Assembly (NCBI GenBank): GCA_016235595.1
Contig: JACRJX010000032.1
Location: forward strand, 62,001 to 126,000
DNA: 64,000 nucleotides
From: Verrucomicrobiota bacterium
GTDB lineage: Bacteria > Verrucomicrobiota > Verrucomicrobiia > CAIQCK01
Direction: 5' to 3'
Of the stretch, positions 32,458 through 40,433 are shown one piece after another; the stretch's first letter is position 1, and each line of letters begins with the position of its first letter. Made by a program: the position numbers and the translations under genes. The notes below the pieces were generated by a model, which was not told the DNA's origin, made no database searches, and was given only the letters and a program-made list of their open reading frames with translations.

Positions 32458-35382
32458 ATGAACGTGCGTAACGGATGGATGCCGGTCGCGGGCTTGTTGC
32501 TGGCTTTGTCGGCAGCGCCGGTCCGATCGGCCACAAACGCCGAACCCGTCCAGTTCGTCAAACAAGGCCGGCCGTTGGCCGTCGTCGAGGCGGGCCGCAA
32601 ATGGCAGCGCGGCAAGGGCTGGATCGAGTGCGCCGGCGTCGGCAACTTTCTCTATGCCGCAAAAGTGCTTGGCGAGGGTGACTTCAAGATCACAGCGCGG
32701 TTCAGCCTGAACAAACTCAACGGCACGGCCGCCTCGTTGGTTTTTGGCGGAAATCATTTCGGTTTCGATGGGCGCGGCCCAAAACTGTTCGTCGAAGGAC
32801 CGGACCTCGGGCGCTCGCGCTCCGTCGGTTCGAGCGAAGGACTCATTGCGCCCGGCCAGCCCGTCGTCGCAGAAGTGACTCGCACCGGCAAGAACCTCAC
32901 GCTGCGGCTCGCGGGCAAGGATATCGTGACGCTGCCGTTCAAGACCGGCCCCGTCGGCGTGTTCGGCCTGCGTCCGTGGCGGGCGACGATGCGCGTCCAT
33001 GACTTCGCCGCGACGGGCAAGCTCGTCGAGGACCGTGCCGCATTGAACGCTGCGTTGCCCAAGGCAGGCCCGGCCGCCGAGACCAGCGTGGGTGGCGTGA
33101 AGTTTGATCCGACGGATCCGCCAGGCACTCTGGTCTTCCGCAAGACGCTCGGCCTCGTCACTGCGCCGCAGGTGGACGGCCAGCTTGTCCACGAAAGCAA
33201 GACGCACCTGTTCGAGACGCGCGCCACCCTCACGCCGCGCGGCGATTATCTGCTGATGTTCCCCGAGGGCGATCACTATGGCGGCAAGACAAACAAGGTC
33301 AACGACCTGATGGCCATGCGATCCTCCGACAAGGGCCGGACGTGGAGCGCACCGAAACCGGCGTTCAAGATTGATTACAACCAGCACGGCTTCGTGCCGC
33401 TGATTCCACGTGGCACAAAGCGCATCTACGCATTCGGCACGCAGCCGGTCTTTCAGGAGTTCTCCGTGGCGAAGGGCCAGCAGGAAAACGCGCCCATCGG
33501 TTTCCGCTTCAGCGACGACGACGGGCGCACGTGGTCCGACGTGCAACTCATCCGGCCCGTCAACGACCCGGATTTCCGTGGCATGTCGGTGATGCGGATG
33601 TGCGAGACCGACAGCGGCGCGTGGCTCATCGGCTCGCATCTGGGCGACTGGTCGGTGAAACCGCTGCTGACGCGCCAGTTCCTGCTGCGCTCGGAAGATT
33701 GCGGCAAGTCCTGGACTCTGTTGCCCGACAAACGGCCGAACGGCTGGTTCGTGCCGGGTTTCAACCGCATGGACGAAGGCCGCCCCATCAACCTCGGCGG
33801 CAGCAAGGTGCTCGCGATGTTTCGCACACCGGAGGGCCATCTCTGGGCCGCGCGCAGCAGCGACGACGGCAAGACCTGGACCGATCCAAAGCCGACACCC
33901 CTTGTTCACCCCGACGCGCCGCCGATGCTGTTCCATCTCAGCGACGGCAAGACTCTCGCCGCGTTCCACCACAACCGCCATGCGCAGACACAATACACCG
34001 GCCTTACAGCGAAGATGGAAGGCATGAAGGACCGCAGCGAACTCTGGGTCAGCCTCTCGCGCGACGGCGGCGGGACGTGGACCGAGCCGCGATTCGTGCT
34101 GGCCAATGCGCTCGGGGAGACCGAGCCAAACGCGTGGTTCAATTACCAGTGCTCCTATCTCGACGCGTTCCCCGACGATGACACGATGCACCTCTTCATG
34201 CCGCATCGCTGGAAACGCGCGCTGCATCTCACGATCAAGGAATCCGACCTGGAAACACTGCCGACAAAGGCCGCGATCAAGGCCGCCGCGACGTTGCCCG
34301 AGGTCGCCGGCCTGCTCGCGAAGACCAACGTTTTCGTCTCCGGCGTGGACGGTTATCACACCTATCGCATTCCCGCGCTGCTCGTCACCCGGCGCGGCTC
34401 CTTGCTGGCGTTCGCCGAAGGCCGCAAGCTCAACTCCAGCGACACGGGCGACATTGATATGCGGGTCAAGCGCAGCACAGACAACGGAGCGACGTGGTCC
34501 GCCGCGCAAACGATCTGGGACGACGGCCCGAACGTCTGCGGCAACCCATGTCCCGTCGTGGACCGCGACACCGGCACGATCTGGCTGCTGATGACATGGA
34601 ACCGCGGCGACGATCCCGAGCCGAAGATCGTCGCGCAGACCAGCAGAGACACGCGCCGCGTGTTCGTCACGAGTTCCACCGACGACGGCCTCACGTGGGC
34701 GAAGGCGCGAGAGATTACCGCCGATGTGAAGCAGACGAACTGGACGTGGTATGCCACCGGTCCCGGCGCGGGCATCCAGATCGAGCACGGTCCGCACAAA
34801 GGCAGGCTCGTCATCCCCTGCGATCATATCGAGGCCGGCACCGACCGCTATTATTCCCACGTCATTTACTCCGACGACCACGGCCAAAGCTGGAAGCTCG
34901 GCGGACGCACGCCGCAGGAAAAGGTCAATGAATGCGAAGTCGTCGAACTGTCGGGCGGCCGTCTGCTGCTCAACATGCGCAACTACGATAAGACCCATCA
35001 CGCGCGCCAGCAGGCCATCAGCGGCGACGGTGGCGCGACGTGGGCCGGCCAGCGCCATGTGCCGGAGCTCATCGAACCGATCTGCCAGGCCAGCATCCGC
35101 CGCTATTCATGGCCCGGTGACGGCCACAAGAGCGTCATCCTCTTCTCCAATCCCGCCAGCGTCAAACGCAAGAAGATGACCGTGCGCGCGAGCTTCGACG
35201 AAGGGCAGACCTGGCCCGTGTCGCGCTTGCTCGATCCGCGCCCAAGTGCCTATTCCTGTGTCGCTGTCCTTCCCGACGGCACGATAGGCGTCTTCTACGA
35301 AACTGGCGACAAACACGCCTACGAGGCTGCCGTGTTCGCGCGGTTCAACCTCGACTGGCTGATGAGTGGAAAGACTCCGTAA
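32458..35382 (+). CDS. exported double sialidase (two fused BNR/Asp-box domains)
   Basis: A 974-residue protein with signal peptide (MNVRNGWMPVAGLLLALSAAPVRS). After a laminin-G/keto-disaccharide-hydrolase-like domain (about 30-190) come two sialidase-type six-bladed propellers. Ten Asp boxes are visible, e.g. SSDKGRTW, SDDDGRTW, SSDDGKTW, SRDGGGTW, STDNGATW, STDDGLTW, SGDGGATW, SFDEGQTW. The second lobe keeps the GH33 hallmarks: YRIP, the Asp-containing SSDTGDIDM, NECEVVEL, Arg in LLNMRN, and Tyr/Glu in SAYSCVAVLPDGTIGVFYE. In the first lobe the YRIP arginine motif is replaced (FETRATLT), so it may bind rather than cleave. Single-lobe sialidases of about 500 residues are the norm. RBS AGGAGAAGG precedes the ATG at 32458. 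Confidence 0.9.
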   Translation: MNVRNGWMPVAGLLLALSAAPVRSATNAEPVQFVKQGRPLAVVEAGRKWQRGKGWIECAGVGNFLYAAKVLGEGDFKITARFSLNKLNGTAASLVFGGNHFGFDGRGPKLFVEGPDLGRSRSVGSSEGLIAPGQPVVAEVTRTGKNLTLRLAGKDIVTLPFKTGPVGVFGLRPWRATMRVHDFAATGKLVEDRAALNAALPKAGPAAETSVGGVKFDPTDPPGTLVFRKTLGLVTAPQVDGQLVHESKTHLFETRATLTPRGDYLLMFPEGDHYGGKTNKVNDLMAMRSSDKGRTWSAPKPAFKIDYNQHGFVPLIPRGTKRIYAFGTQPVFQEFSVAKGQQENAPIGFRFSDDDGRTWSDVQLIRPVNDPDFRGMSVMRMCETDSGAWLIGSHLGDWSVKPLLTRQFLLRSEDCGKSWTLLPDKRPNGWFVPGFNRMDEGRPINLGGSKVLAMFRTPEGHLWAARSSDDGKTWTDPKPTPLVHPDAPPMLFHLSDGKTLAAFHHNRHAQTQYTGLTAKMEGMKDRSELWVSLSRDGGGTWTEPRFVLANALGETEPNAWFNYQCSYLDAFPDDDTMHLFMPHRWKRALHLTIKESDLETLPTKAAIKAAATLPEVAGLLAKTNVFVSGVDGYHTYRIPALLVTRRGSLLAFAEGRKLNSSDTGDIDMRVKRSTDNGATWSAAQTIWDDGPNVCGNPCPVVDRDTGTIWLLMTWNRGDDPEPKIVAQTSRDTRRVFVTSSTDDGLTWAKAREITADVKQTNWTWYATGPGAGIQIEHGPHKGRLVIPCDHIEAGTDRYYSHVIYSDDHGQSWKLGGRTPQEKVNECEVVELSGGRLLLNMRNYDKTHHARQQAISGDGGATWAGQRHVPELIEPICQASIRRYSWPGDGHKSVILFSNPASVKRKKMTVRASFDEGQTWPVSRLLDPRPSAYSCVAVLPDGTIGVFYETGDKHAYEAAVFARFNLDWLMSGKTP

Positions 35383-35385
35383 GTC

Positions 35386-36309
35386 ATGACAAAACCAACC
35401 TCTCTCTCCGAACTGGCTGTCTCGCCTGTGGCATTGGGCTGCTGGCCGCTCGCCGGAATCACCAGCGGCGCGATCACCGAGGAAACGGCCGTGGCGGTGA
35501 TCCACGCTGCGCTTGACGCGGGCGTGAACCATCTCGACACGGCTTACGCCTACGGCCGCGACGGCGAGAGCGAGCGGCTCATCGGCCGCGCGATCCGCGG
35601 CCGGCGGGGACAGGTCGTGCTGGCAACCAAAGTGGGTGTTTACTGGGACGAGCACGGCGTGCTGAAGCGGACCGGAAATCCCGGACTGCTCCGCCGGCAT
35701 TTCGAGGAAAGCCTCCGGCGTCTTGAAACCGATGCGGTCGAACTGCTTTACCTCCACGCCCCGGCGGACGACGCGCCACTCGCCGAATCCGCCCGCCTTT
35801 TCCGCGAACTGCTCGCCGAAGGAAAAACACAAGCCGTGGGCGTTTCAAACCTTTCGGTGGCGCAAATGGAAACCTTCGCTGCCGAGTGTCCCGTCGTCGC
35901 GTGCCAGGTTCGCTACAACTGGTTCCAGCGCGAGATCGAAGCGGACATCCTGCCGTGGTGCCGCGCGCACAACGTGGGCGTTGTGGCCTACGAGCCGCTG
36001 GCGATGGGCCTGCTGACGGGCAAGTTCACGCGTGATCACGTTTTCCCGGCGGGCGACTGGCGGCGCCAGTCGCCGCTTTTTACGGGGGATGCGTGGACGA
36101 GGAATCTTGCCGAAGTCGAGCGGCTGCGCGCGATCGCGGCGCGCGCTGGTTGTTCGGTGGCGCAGTTGGCCATCGCGTGGGCCATCTCACGTCCCGGCGT
36201 GGCGGCGGCTTTGTGCGGCGCCAAGCGCCCCGAGCAAATCCGTGAAACAGCCGGGGCCATGCGCCTCGCGAAGTCCCTGGATTTGAACATCGTGGATCGG
36301 AGTGTATGA
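35386..36309 (+). CDS. aldo/keto reductase
   Basis: A 307-residue NAD(P)H-dependent oxidoreductase of the AKR TIM-barrel family. The catalytic tetrad is recognisable: Asp and Tyr in HLDTAYAYG, Lys in VLATKVG and His in LLYLHAPA. Cofactor-binding GVSNLSVAQM and the C-terminal CGAKRPEQI are present. It starts three bases after the sialidase stop and overlaps the photolyase start by four bases, so it bridges the glycan cluster and the photolyase gene. A role in sugar or aldehyde reduction is likely; the substrate is unknown. Confidence 0.92.
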   Translation: MTKPTSLSELAVSPVALGCWPLAGITSGAITEETAVAVIHAALDAGVNHLDTAYAYGRDGESERLIGRAIRGRRGQVVLATKVGVYWDEHGVLKRTGNPGLLRRHFEESLRRLETDAVELLYLHAPADDAPLAESARLFRELLAEGKTQAVGVSNLSVAQMETFAAECPVVACQVRYNWFQREIEADILPWCRAHNVGVVAYEPLAMGLLTGKFTRDHVFPAGDWRRQSPLFTGDAWTRNLAEVERLRAIAARAGCSVAQLAIAWAISRPGVAAALCGAKRPEQIRETAGAMRLAKSLDLNIVDRSV

Positions 36310-37676
36310 CGTTCGACGACCTCGCTCAGGACGCCCGTGTCACCATTCGCCACGGCGGCACGCCCGCCGCGGAGGGGCGTTGTGTGGTTTACTGGATGCA
36401 GCGCGCGCAACGAGCGGTGGACAATCCCGCGCTCGACACAGCCATCGAAGCCGCCAACATCCTCGGCAAACCGGTCGTCGTTTTCTTCGCGCTCGTGTCG
36501 TATCCGAACGCGAACTGGCGGCACTATCACTTCATGGTCGAGGCGCTGGCCGACACGGCGGCGCGGCTCGCAAAACGCAACGTCGGTTTTGTGCTGCGCC
36601 GCCATCCCGACAGCAACCTCGCGGCATTTTGCGAGGAGGCGCGCGCGTCGCTGGTCGTCGGCGACGAGAACCCGCTCCGCGAACCGGAACGCTGGCGGCA
36701 GGAACTCGCGAGGAAGCTGCACGTGCCGTTCTGGACGGTGGACGCCGATGTCATCGTGCCGTCGAAACTTCTTGTGAAGGAACAGTTTGCGGCACGCACC
36801 ATCCGGTCGCGCATCCATGCGCTGCTGCCGAAGTTCTTCGCGCCGGGCGCGGAACCAAAGCCACGGGTCGTTTGGAAGGCCCCGCGCGGTTTACGCTCGC
36901 TGTCGACAACCGATGATTTGCTCGACGGCTTTCCTCTCGACCGCTCGACGCAACCGGTGGCGGCTCTTCGCGGCGGGACAGACAAGGCCCTGAAGGCTCT
37001 GCGCCAGTTCATCACTCAGCGGCTCGTCAGCTACGCAGCGCAACGCAACGAACCGGCGCTCGCCGGCACCAGCCAGCTTTCGCCTTATCTGCACTTCGGC
37101 CACATCGGCCCGCGCACGGTGGCGCTGGCGGTGCGCGACGCGGGTGCGCCGGCGGCGGATCGCGACGCGTTTCTGGAGCAGATGATTGTGCGCCGTGAAC
37201 TGGCGGTGAATTTCGTCCGCTACAACCCGCGCTATGATTCGATTGGGTCCGCCGAGCCGTGGGCGCTGCGGACGCTGCGTGAGCACGCGCCCGACCCGCG
37301 GCCCTACGTTTACACCGAGCGCCAACTCGAAAACGCCAGAACACATGATCCGCTCTGGAACGCCGCGCAGCGGCAGATGGTCCTCGCCGGTTGGATGCAC
37401 GGCTACGTGCGAATGTATTGGGCGAAGAAGATTCTGGAGTGGAGCCCGAGCGCGGAGGCAGCGTTCGACATCGCCGTGAGGCTCAACGACCGTTACGAAC
37501 TCGACGGCCGCGACCCGAACGGTTACGCGGGCATCGCGTGGGCCGTCGCCGGCAAACATGACCGCGCGTGGGGGCCGGTGCGGCCAATCTACGGCATGGT
37601 GCGCTACATGTCCTTCGCCAGCACGTCGCGGAAATTCGACAGCAAGGCCTACATCGCGCAAATTGGTGCGTTGTAG
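36306..37676 (+). CDS. phrB: class II deoxyribodipyrimidine photolyase
   Basis: A 456-residue FAD photolyase that uses blue light to split cyclobutane pyrimidine dimers. The class II signature is clear in the C-terminal half: WMHGYVRMYWAKKILEW and RYELDGRDPNGYAGIAWA, followed by KHDRAWGPVRPIYGMVRYMS. Class II enzymes are found in animals, plants, archaea and scattered bacteria, so a history of transfer is likely. It starts in an ATGA overlap with the aldo/keto reductase gene and ends in TAG, which shows amber is a true stop codon in this organism. Confidence 0.94.
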   Translation: MTFDDLAQDARVTIRHGGTPAAEGRCVVYWMQRAQRAVDNPALDTAIEAANILGKPVVVFFALVSYPNANWRHYHFMVEALADTAARLAKRNVGFVLRRHPDSNLAAFCEEARASLVVGDENPLREPERWRQELARKLHVPFWTVDADVIVPSKLLVKEQFAARTIRSRIHALLPKFFAPGAEPKPRVVWKAPRGLRSLSTTDDLLDGFPLDRSTQPVAALRGGTDKALKALRQFITQRLVSYAAQRNEPALAGTSQLSPYLHFGHIGPRTVALAVRDAGAPAADRDAFLEQMIVRRELAVNFVRYNPRYDSIGSAEPWALRTLREHAPDPRPYVYTERQLENARTHDPLWNAAQRQMVLAGWMHGYVRMYWAKKILEWSPSAEAAFDIAVRLNDRYELDGRDPNGYAGIAWAVAGKHDRAWGPVRPIYGMVRYMSFASTSRKFDSKAYIAQIGAL

Positions 37677-37689
37677 AAAGGACTTTTTC

Positions 37690-38535
37690 ATGAACATCCT
37701 GCTTACAGGTGCGGGAGGGCTCGTCGGCTCGGCGCTCGCGCCGCGGCTGGCCGCCGAAAGCCACACCATCACGCGGCTTTCCCATTCGCAGCCGTGGCCG
37801 GAGTTGGCAGCCCACGACGCGGTGGTGCATCTGGCCGGCGAAAACATCTCGACGGGGCGCTGGACGCCGGAGAAGAAGGCGCGAATTCGCGACAGCCGCG
37901 TGCAGGTGACGCGGCGGCTTTGTGAAGCCGTCGCGAAGCTTGCGCAACCGCCGCGCGTCGTCATTTGCGCTTCGGCAATCGGTTACTAGGGCCACCGCGG
38001 CGATGAAGTGCTGCGCGAGGAGAGCGCGTCGGGCACCGGGTTTCTGGCGGAGGTGTGCCGCGACTGGGAAGCAGCAACGAAGCCGGCGGTGGACGCGGGC
38101 ATCCGCGTCGTCAACCTCCGCTTTGGCGTCATCCTCTGCGCAACCGGTGGCGCGCTGGCGAAGATGCTGACACCGTTCAGGCTCGGCCTCGGCGGCGTCC
38201 TTGGCGACGGGCGGCAATGGATGAGTTGGGTCGCACTTGACGATGTAGTCGGTGTGATCAGCAACGCGCTCGCCAACGAAACACTGCGCGGTCCGGTCAA
38301 CGTTGTTGCGCCGCAGCCGGTGACGAACCGCGAGTTCACGAAGACGCTCGGCCGCGCGCTACACCGTCCGGCGGTGTGCCCGGTGCCGGCATTTGCGTTG
38401 CGGCTGGCGTTAGGCGAAATGGCCGATGCGCTGTTGTTGGCGAGCCAGCGCGCGGAACCCGCGAAACTGCTGGCAAGCGGTTTCCCGTTTCGCTTTCCAA
38501 AGCTCGGCGACGCCCTGCAACACGTGCTCGGCTAA
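37690..38535 (+). pseudogene. TIGR01777-family epimerase (YfcH-like) interrupted by an in-frame TAG
   Basis: An NAD(P)-binding SDR of the TIGR01777/YfcH family: ILLTGAGGLVGSAL at the N-terminus, HLAGENISTGRW and ASAIGY before the break, then GHRGDEVLREE, GFLAEVCRDWE and LRFGVIL after it. The codon expected to be the second Tyr of the family motif SAIGYYGDRG is TAG at 37987-37989. Both halves are in the same frame with no indel, so one substitution (TAC or TAT to TAG) explains it. Either the gene has recently died or the base is a sequencing or assembly error. Neighbouring genes end in TAG, so general amber recoding is unlikely. The downstream piece has a possible start at GTG or ATG but would lack the nucleotide-binding half. 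Confidence 0.88.
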
Positions 38536-39149
38536 TCCTTCATCGCGAGCGCGATCTGGAAGAAACCTCGCAGCGCCGCAGGCTCCCGGTGAATGACACG
38601 GAGACCGGAACCAGCCAGCAGCGGGCCGAGGCGGCGATTGACGTGGGTGGCAAGAACGCTGGCGAGCGGATTCAGCAGGCGGAGCCACAACGGCAACGGG
38701 CCGTCGTCCGGGGCAAACTTGTCGAGAATGACGGCGCGGCCGCCGGGACGCAGGACGCGCGCCGCTTCGCGCATGCAACGAACCGGATCGGGGATGACGG
38801 CAACGATGAAATGGAGAATGACGGCATCGAACGACTCGTCGGCAAACTCCAGCGCCTGACCGTCCATCACACGAGCATCCACGGCGAGGCCGAGCCGGGC
38901 GGCACGGCGGCGAAGTCTCTCCAGCATGGCCGGTGTAAGATCCGTCGCGGTGACGATCGGGCCGGTCGCGATGAGATCAAGATCAAGGCCGGTGCCGGCG
39001 CCGACGATCAGGACGCGCTCGCCGGGTTGGAGGTTGAGCTGCGCCAGGGAACGACAGCGCATCGACCGGGTGTGCTGGGCGATGAGGTCATAGAACGGCG
39101 CCCAGCTGCTGTAGCGGACACGGTTCCAGAAATTGGCGAAGGCGCTCAT
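38532..39149 (-). CDS. class I SAM-dependent methyltransferase
   Basis: A 205-residue methyltransferase with SAM motif I VLIVGAGTGLDLDLI, post-I acidic TATDLTPAM and motif EFADESFDAVILHF. The pattern is close to UbiE/PmtA-like small-molecule or phospholipid methyltransferases, e.g. phosphatidylethanolamine N-methyltransferase. Its stop overlaps the end of the converging epimerase pseudogene by four bases. The start ATG is at 39149. The substrate is unknown. Confidence 0.85.
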   Translation of the reverse strand: MSAFANFWNRVRYSSWAPFYDLIAQHTRSMRCRSLAQLNLQPGERVLIVGAGTGLDLDLIATGPIVTATDLTPAMLERLRRRAARLGLAVDARVMDGQALEFADESFDAVILHFIVAVIPDPVRCMREAARVLRPGGRAVILDKFAPDDGPLPLWLRLLNPLASVLATHVNRRLGPLLAGSGLRVIHREPAALRGFFQIALAMKD

Positions 39150-39172
39150 GGGCTCAAGACGACGGGCATCAT

Positions 39173-39385
39173 CTAGTGGGACGCCGGTTCGTGGGACTTG
39201 CGGCCGTGGACGCGCTCATAGGCTTTGCAAAACGGGCAGAGATGGACCTCAACGGTCTGGACCATCTTGAAGGCGACGCCGCGTTGCTTCTTGCGCGCCT
39301 GACGGCAAACGGGGCAGAGAACGCAGACCTTCGCCAGCATCTTGTCGAGGCCGGTGGCGGTTGTCGGAGGGGCGGAGTTTTTCAT
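39173..39385 (-). CDS. small Cys-rich (zinc-ribbon-like) protein
   Basis: A 70-residue basic protein with CVLCPVC (Cys 21, 24, 27) and CPFC (Cys 50, 53), a pattern that suits a zinc ribbon or a metal-binding knuckle. No family is recognised. The ribosome site is weak. It precedes the methyltransferase gene on the same strand by 23 bases and is divergent from the cytidylate-kinase-like gene. Its length is short enough that the call rests on the Cys pattern and the compact spacing. Confidence 0.5.
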   Translation of the reverse strand: MKNSAPPTTATGLDKMLAKVCVLCPVCRQARKKQRGVAFKMVQTVEVHLCPFCKAYERVHGRKSHEPASH

Positions 39386-39495
39386 GGCTCAGTCGTGGTG
39401 TTCATTTTGGAGCGGAGCGGCGTGGCCGTCGAGCAAAACCGGATTACGGGGTGATTGCGGAAGCCGCGAACCCCGTTTGAATCGCCGCCTGAAAC

Positions 39496-39526
39496 TTGCG
39501 AAACCGCCTTGGGAGACGTATATAAT
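39496..39526 (+). promoter_or_regulatory. promoter of the cytidylate-kinase-like gene
   Basis: A perfect TATAAT (39521-39526) lies 19 bases after TTGCGA (39496-39501). Transcription would begin near 39533, about 50 bases before the ATG at 39582. The spacing is long but the -10 is consensus. Confidence 0.5.
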
Positions 39527-39581
39527 AGGTAGAACGCAGGGTAGGGAGAGAGAAAAAGAAACACGTTTTGGAGACCCAACC

Positions 39582-40304
39582 ATGCAACTCAAAATTCCCA
39601 CTGAGGTTTGCAGGTCTTACATAGACTGCCAGGCAAAACGGGCCGAGAGTGTCGCTTGGGCACGCCGCGAGAAGGAAACCCCGCCAGTCGTCACGATCTC
39701 GCGCCAGGCAGGCGCGGGCGGCGTCACACTGGCACAAAAGGTGGTGCAATATCTTCGCGAACATGACCTGCACGCGCCTTGTCCCTGGACCATGTTCGAC
39801 AAGCAGCTCGTGCAGAAGGTTCTGGAGGATCACCAACTCTCTGAGAATGTCGCCAAGTTCATGCCGGAGGACAAATACTCGGAGGTGCAGGACACGATTG
39901 AGGAATTGCTCGGCTTGCATCCGTCGCATTGGACGTTGGTGGAGAAGACCAGCGAAACCATTCTTCGCCTTTCGCACATGGGCAACGTGATTCTCGTGGG
40001 CCGTGGCGCCAACGTCATCATTGGTTTTGTCCCGAACGCCACCCATGTCCGGCTGGTCGGCTCCCTGGAGAAACGCATCAAATTCTGCCAGGAATACTAC
40101 AGCTTCAGTCCGCAGCAAGCGGCGGAATACGTCAAGCAAACCGATCTGGGACGCAGTCACTACCTGAAACGTCATTTCAACAAGGACATCAACGACCCGT
40201 CGCTGTACCACATGGTGATCAACACCGATGTCGTCACGTCTGACGAAGCCGCGGCCATCATCGGCCAGCTCGTGCTGGGCCGGCAACAAGCGCCGCCTGC
40301 CTGA
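39582..40304 (+). CDS. cytidylate-kinase-like family protein
   Basis: A 240-residue P-loop protein of the cytidylate kinase-like family (not the housekeeping Cmk). The P-loop is the variant ISRQAGAGGVTLAQK (residues 39-53). FDKQLVQKVLED, IVLVGRGANVI-like (VILVGRGANVIIGF) and HVRLVGSLEKRI are typical. The proteins of this family probably phosphorylate a nucleotide or sugar-nucleotide but are poorly studied. I chose the ATG at 39582 because the upstream frame has no coding character and the promoter ends there. A rho-independent-like stem lies about 70 bases after its stop. Confidence 0.82.
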   Translation: MQLKIPTEVCRSYIDCQAKRAESVAWARREKETPPVVTISRQAGAGGVTLAQKVVQYLREHDLHAPCPWTMFDKQLVQKVLEDHQLSENVAKFMPEDKYSEVQDTIEELLGLHPSHWTLVEKTSETILRLSHMGNVILVGRGANVIIGFVPNATHVRLVGSLEKRIKFCQEYYSFSPQQAAEYVKQTDLGRSHYLKRHFNKDINDPSLYHMVINTDVVTSDEAAAIIGQLVLGRQQAPPA

Positions 40305-40375
40305 ACCCGGAAATCGAAGTTGAGCCGGCAGGGGTGCTGGCACGGCGGTCCATTTCAGTTCCGGGATCCAAAACA

Positions 40376-40403
40376 CGAGGCCGGAGATTTCTCCCCGGCC
40401 TCG
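40376..40403. terminator. bidirectional terminator hairpin between converging genes
   Basis: CGAGGCCGG (40376-40384) and CCGGCCTCG (40395-40403) pair as a 9-bp perfect stem with a 10-base loop. On the minus strand the stem is followed by TGTTTTGG, so it ends the nrdJ transcript best; the plus side has only TGTTTG. It separates the kinase-like gene from nrdJ. Confidence 0.65.
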
Positions 40404-40433
40404 CCTGTTTGAAGTGGAAGGATTTGAGCCTGC

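Noticed and set aside
37987..37989. Amber codon as a sign of pyrrolysine or general TAG recoding
   Set aside because: Several intact genes in the window end in TAG, and the affected family has Tyr, not Lys-like residues, at that site; a point mutation or error is simpler.
40304..40376. Search for tRNA, CRISPR, insertion-sequence ends and phage genes in this and all other intergenic regions
   Set aside because: No cloverleaf with GGTTCGAAT-like T arm, no regularly spaced direct repeats and no transposase or integrase was recognised by eye; a tRNAscan/Infernal run would settle it.
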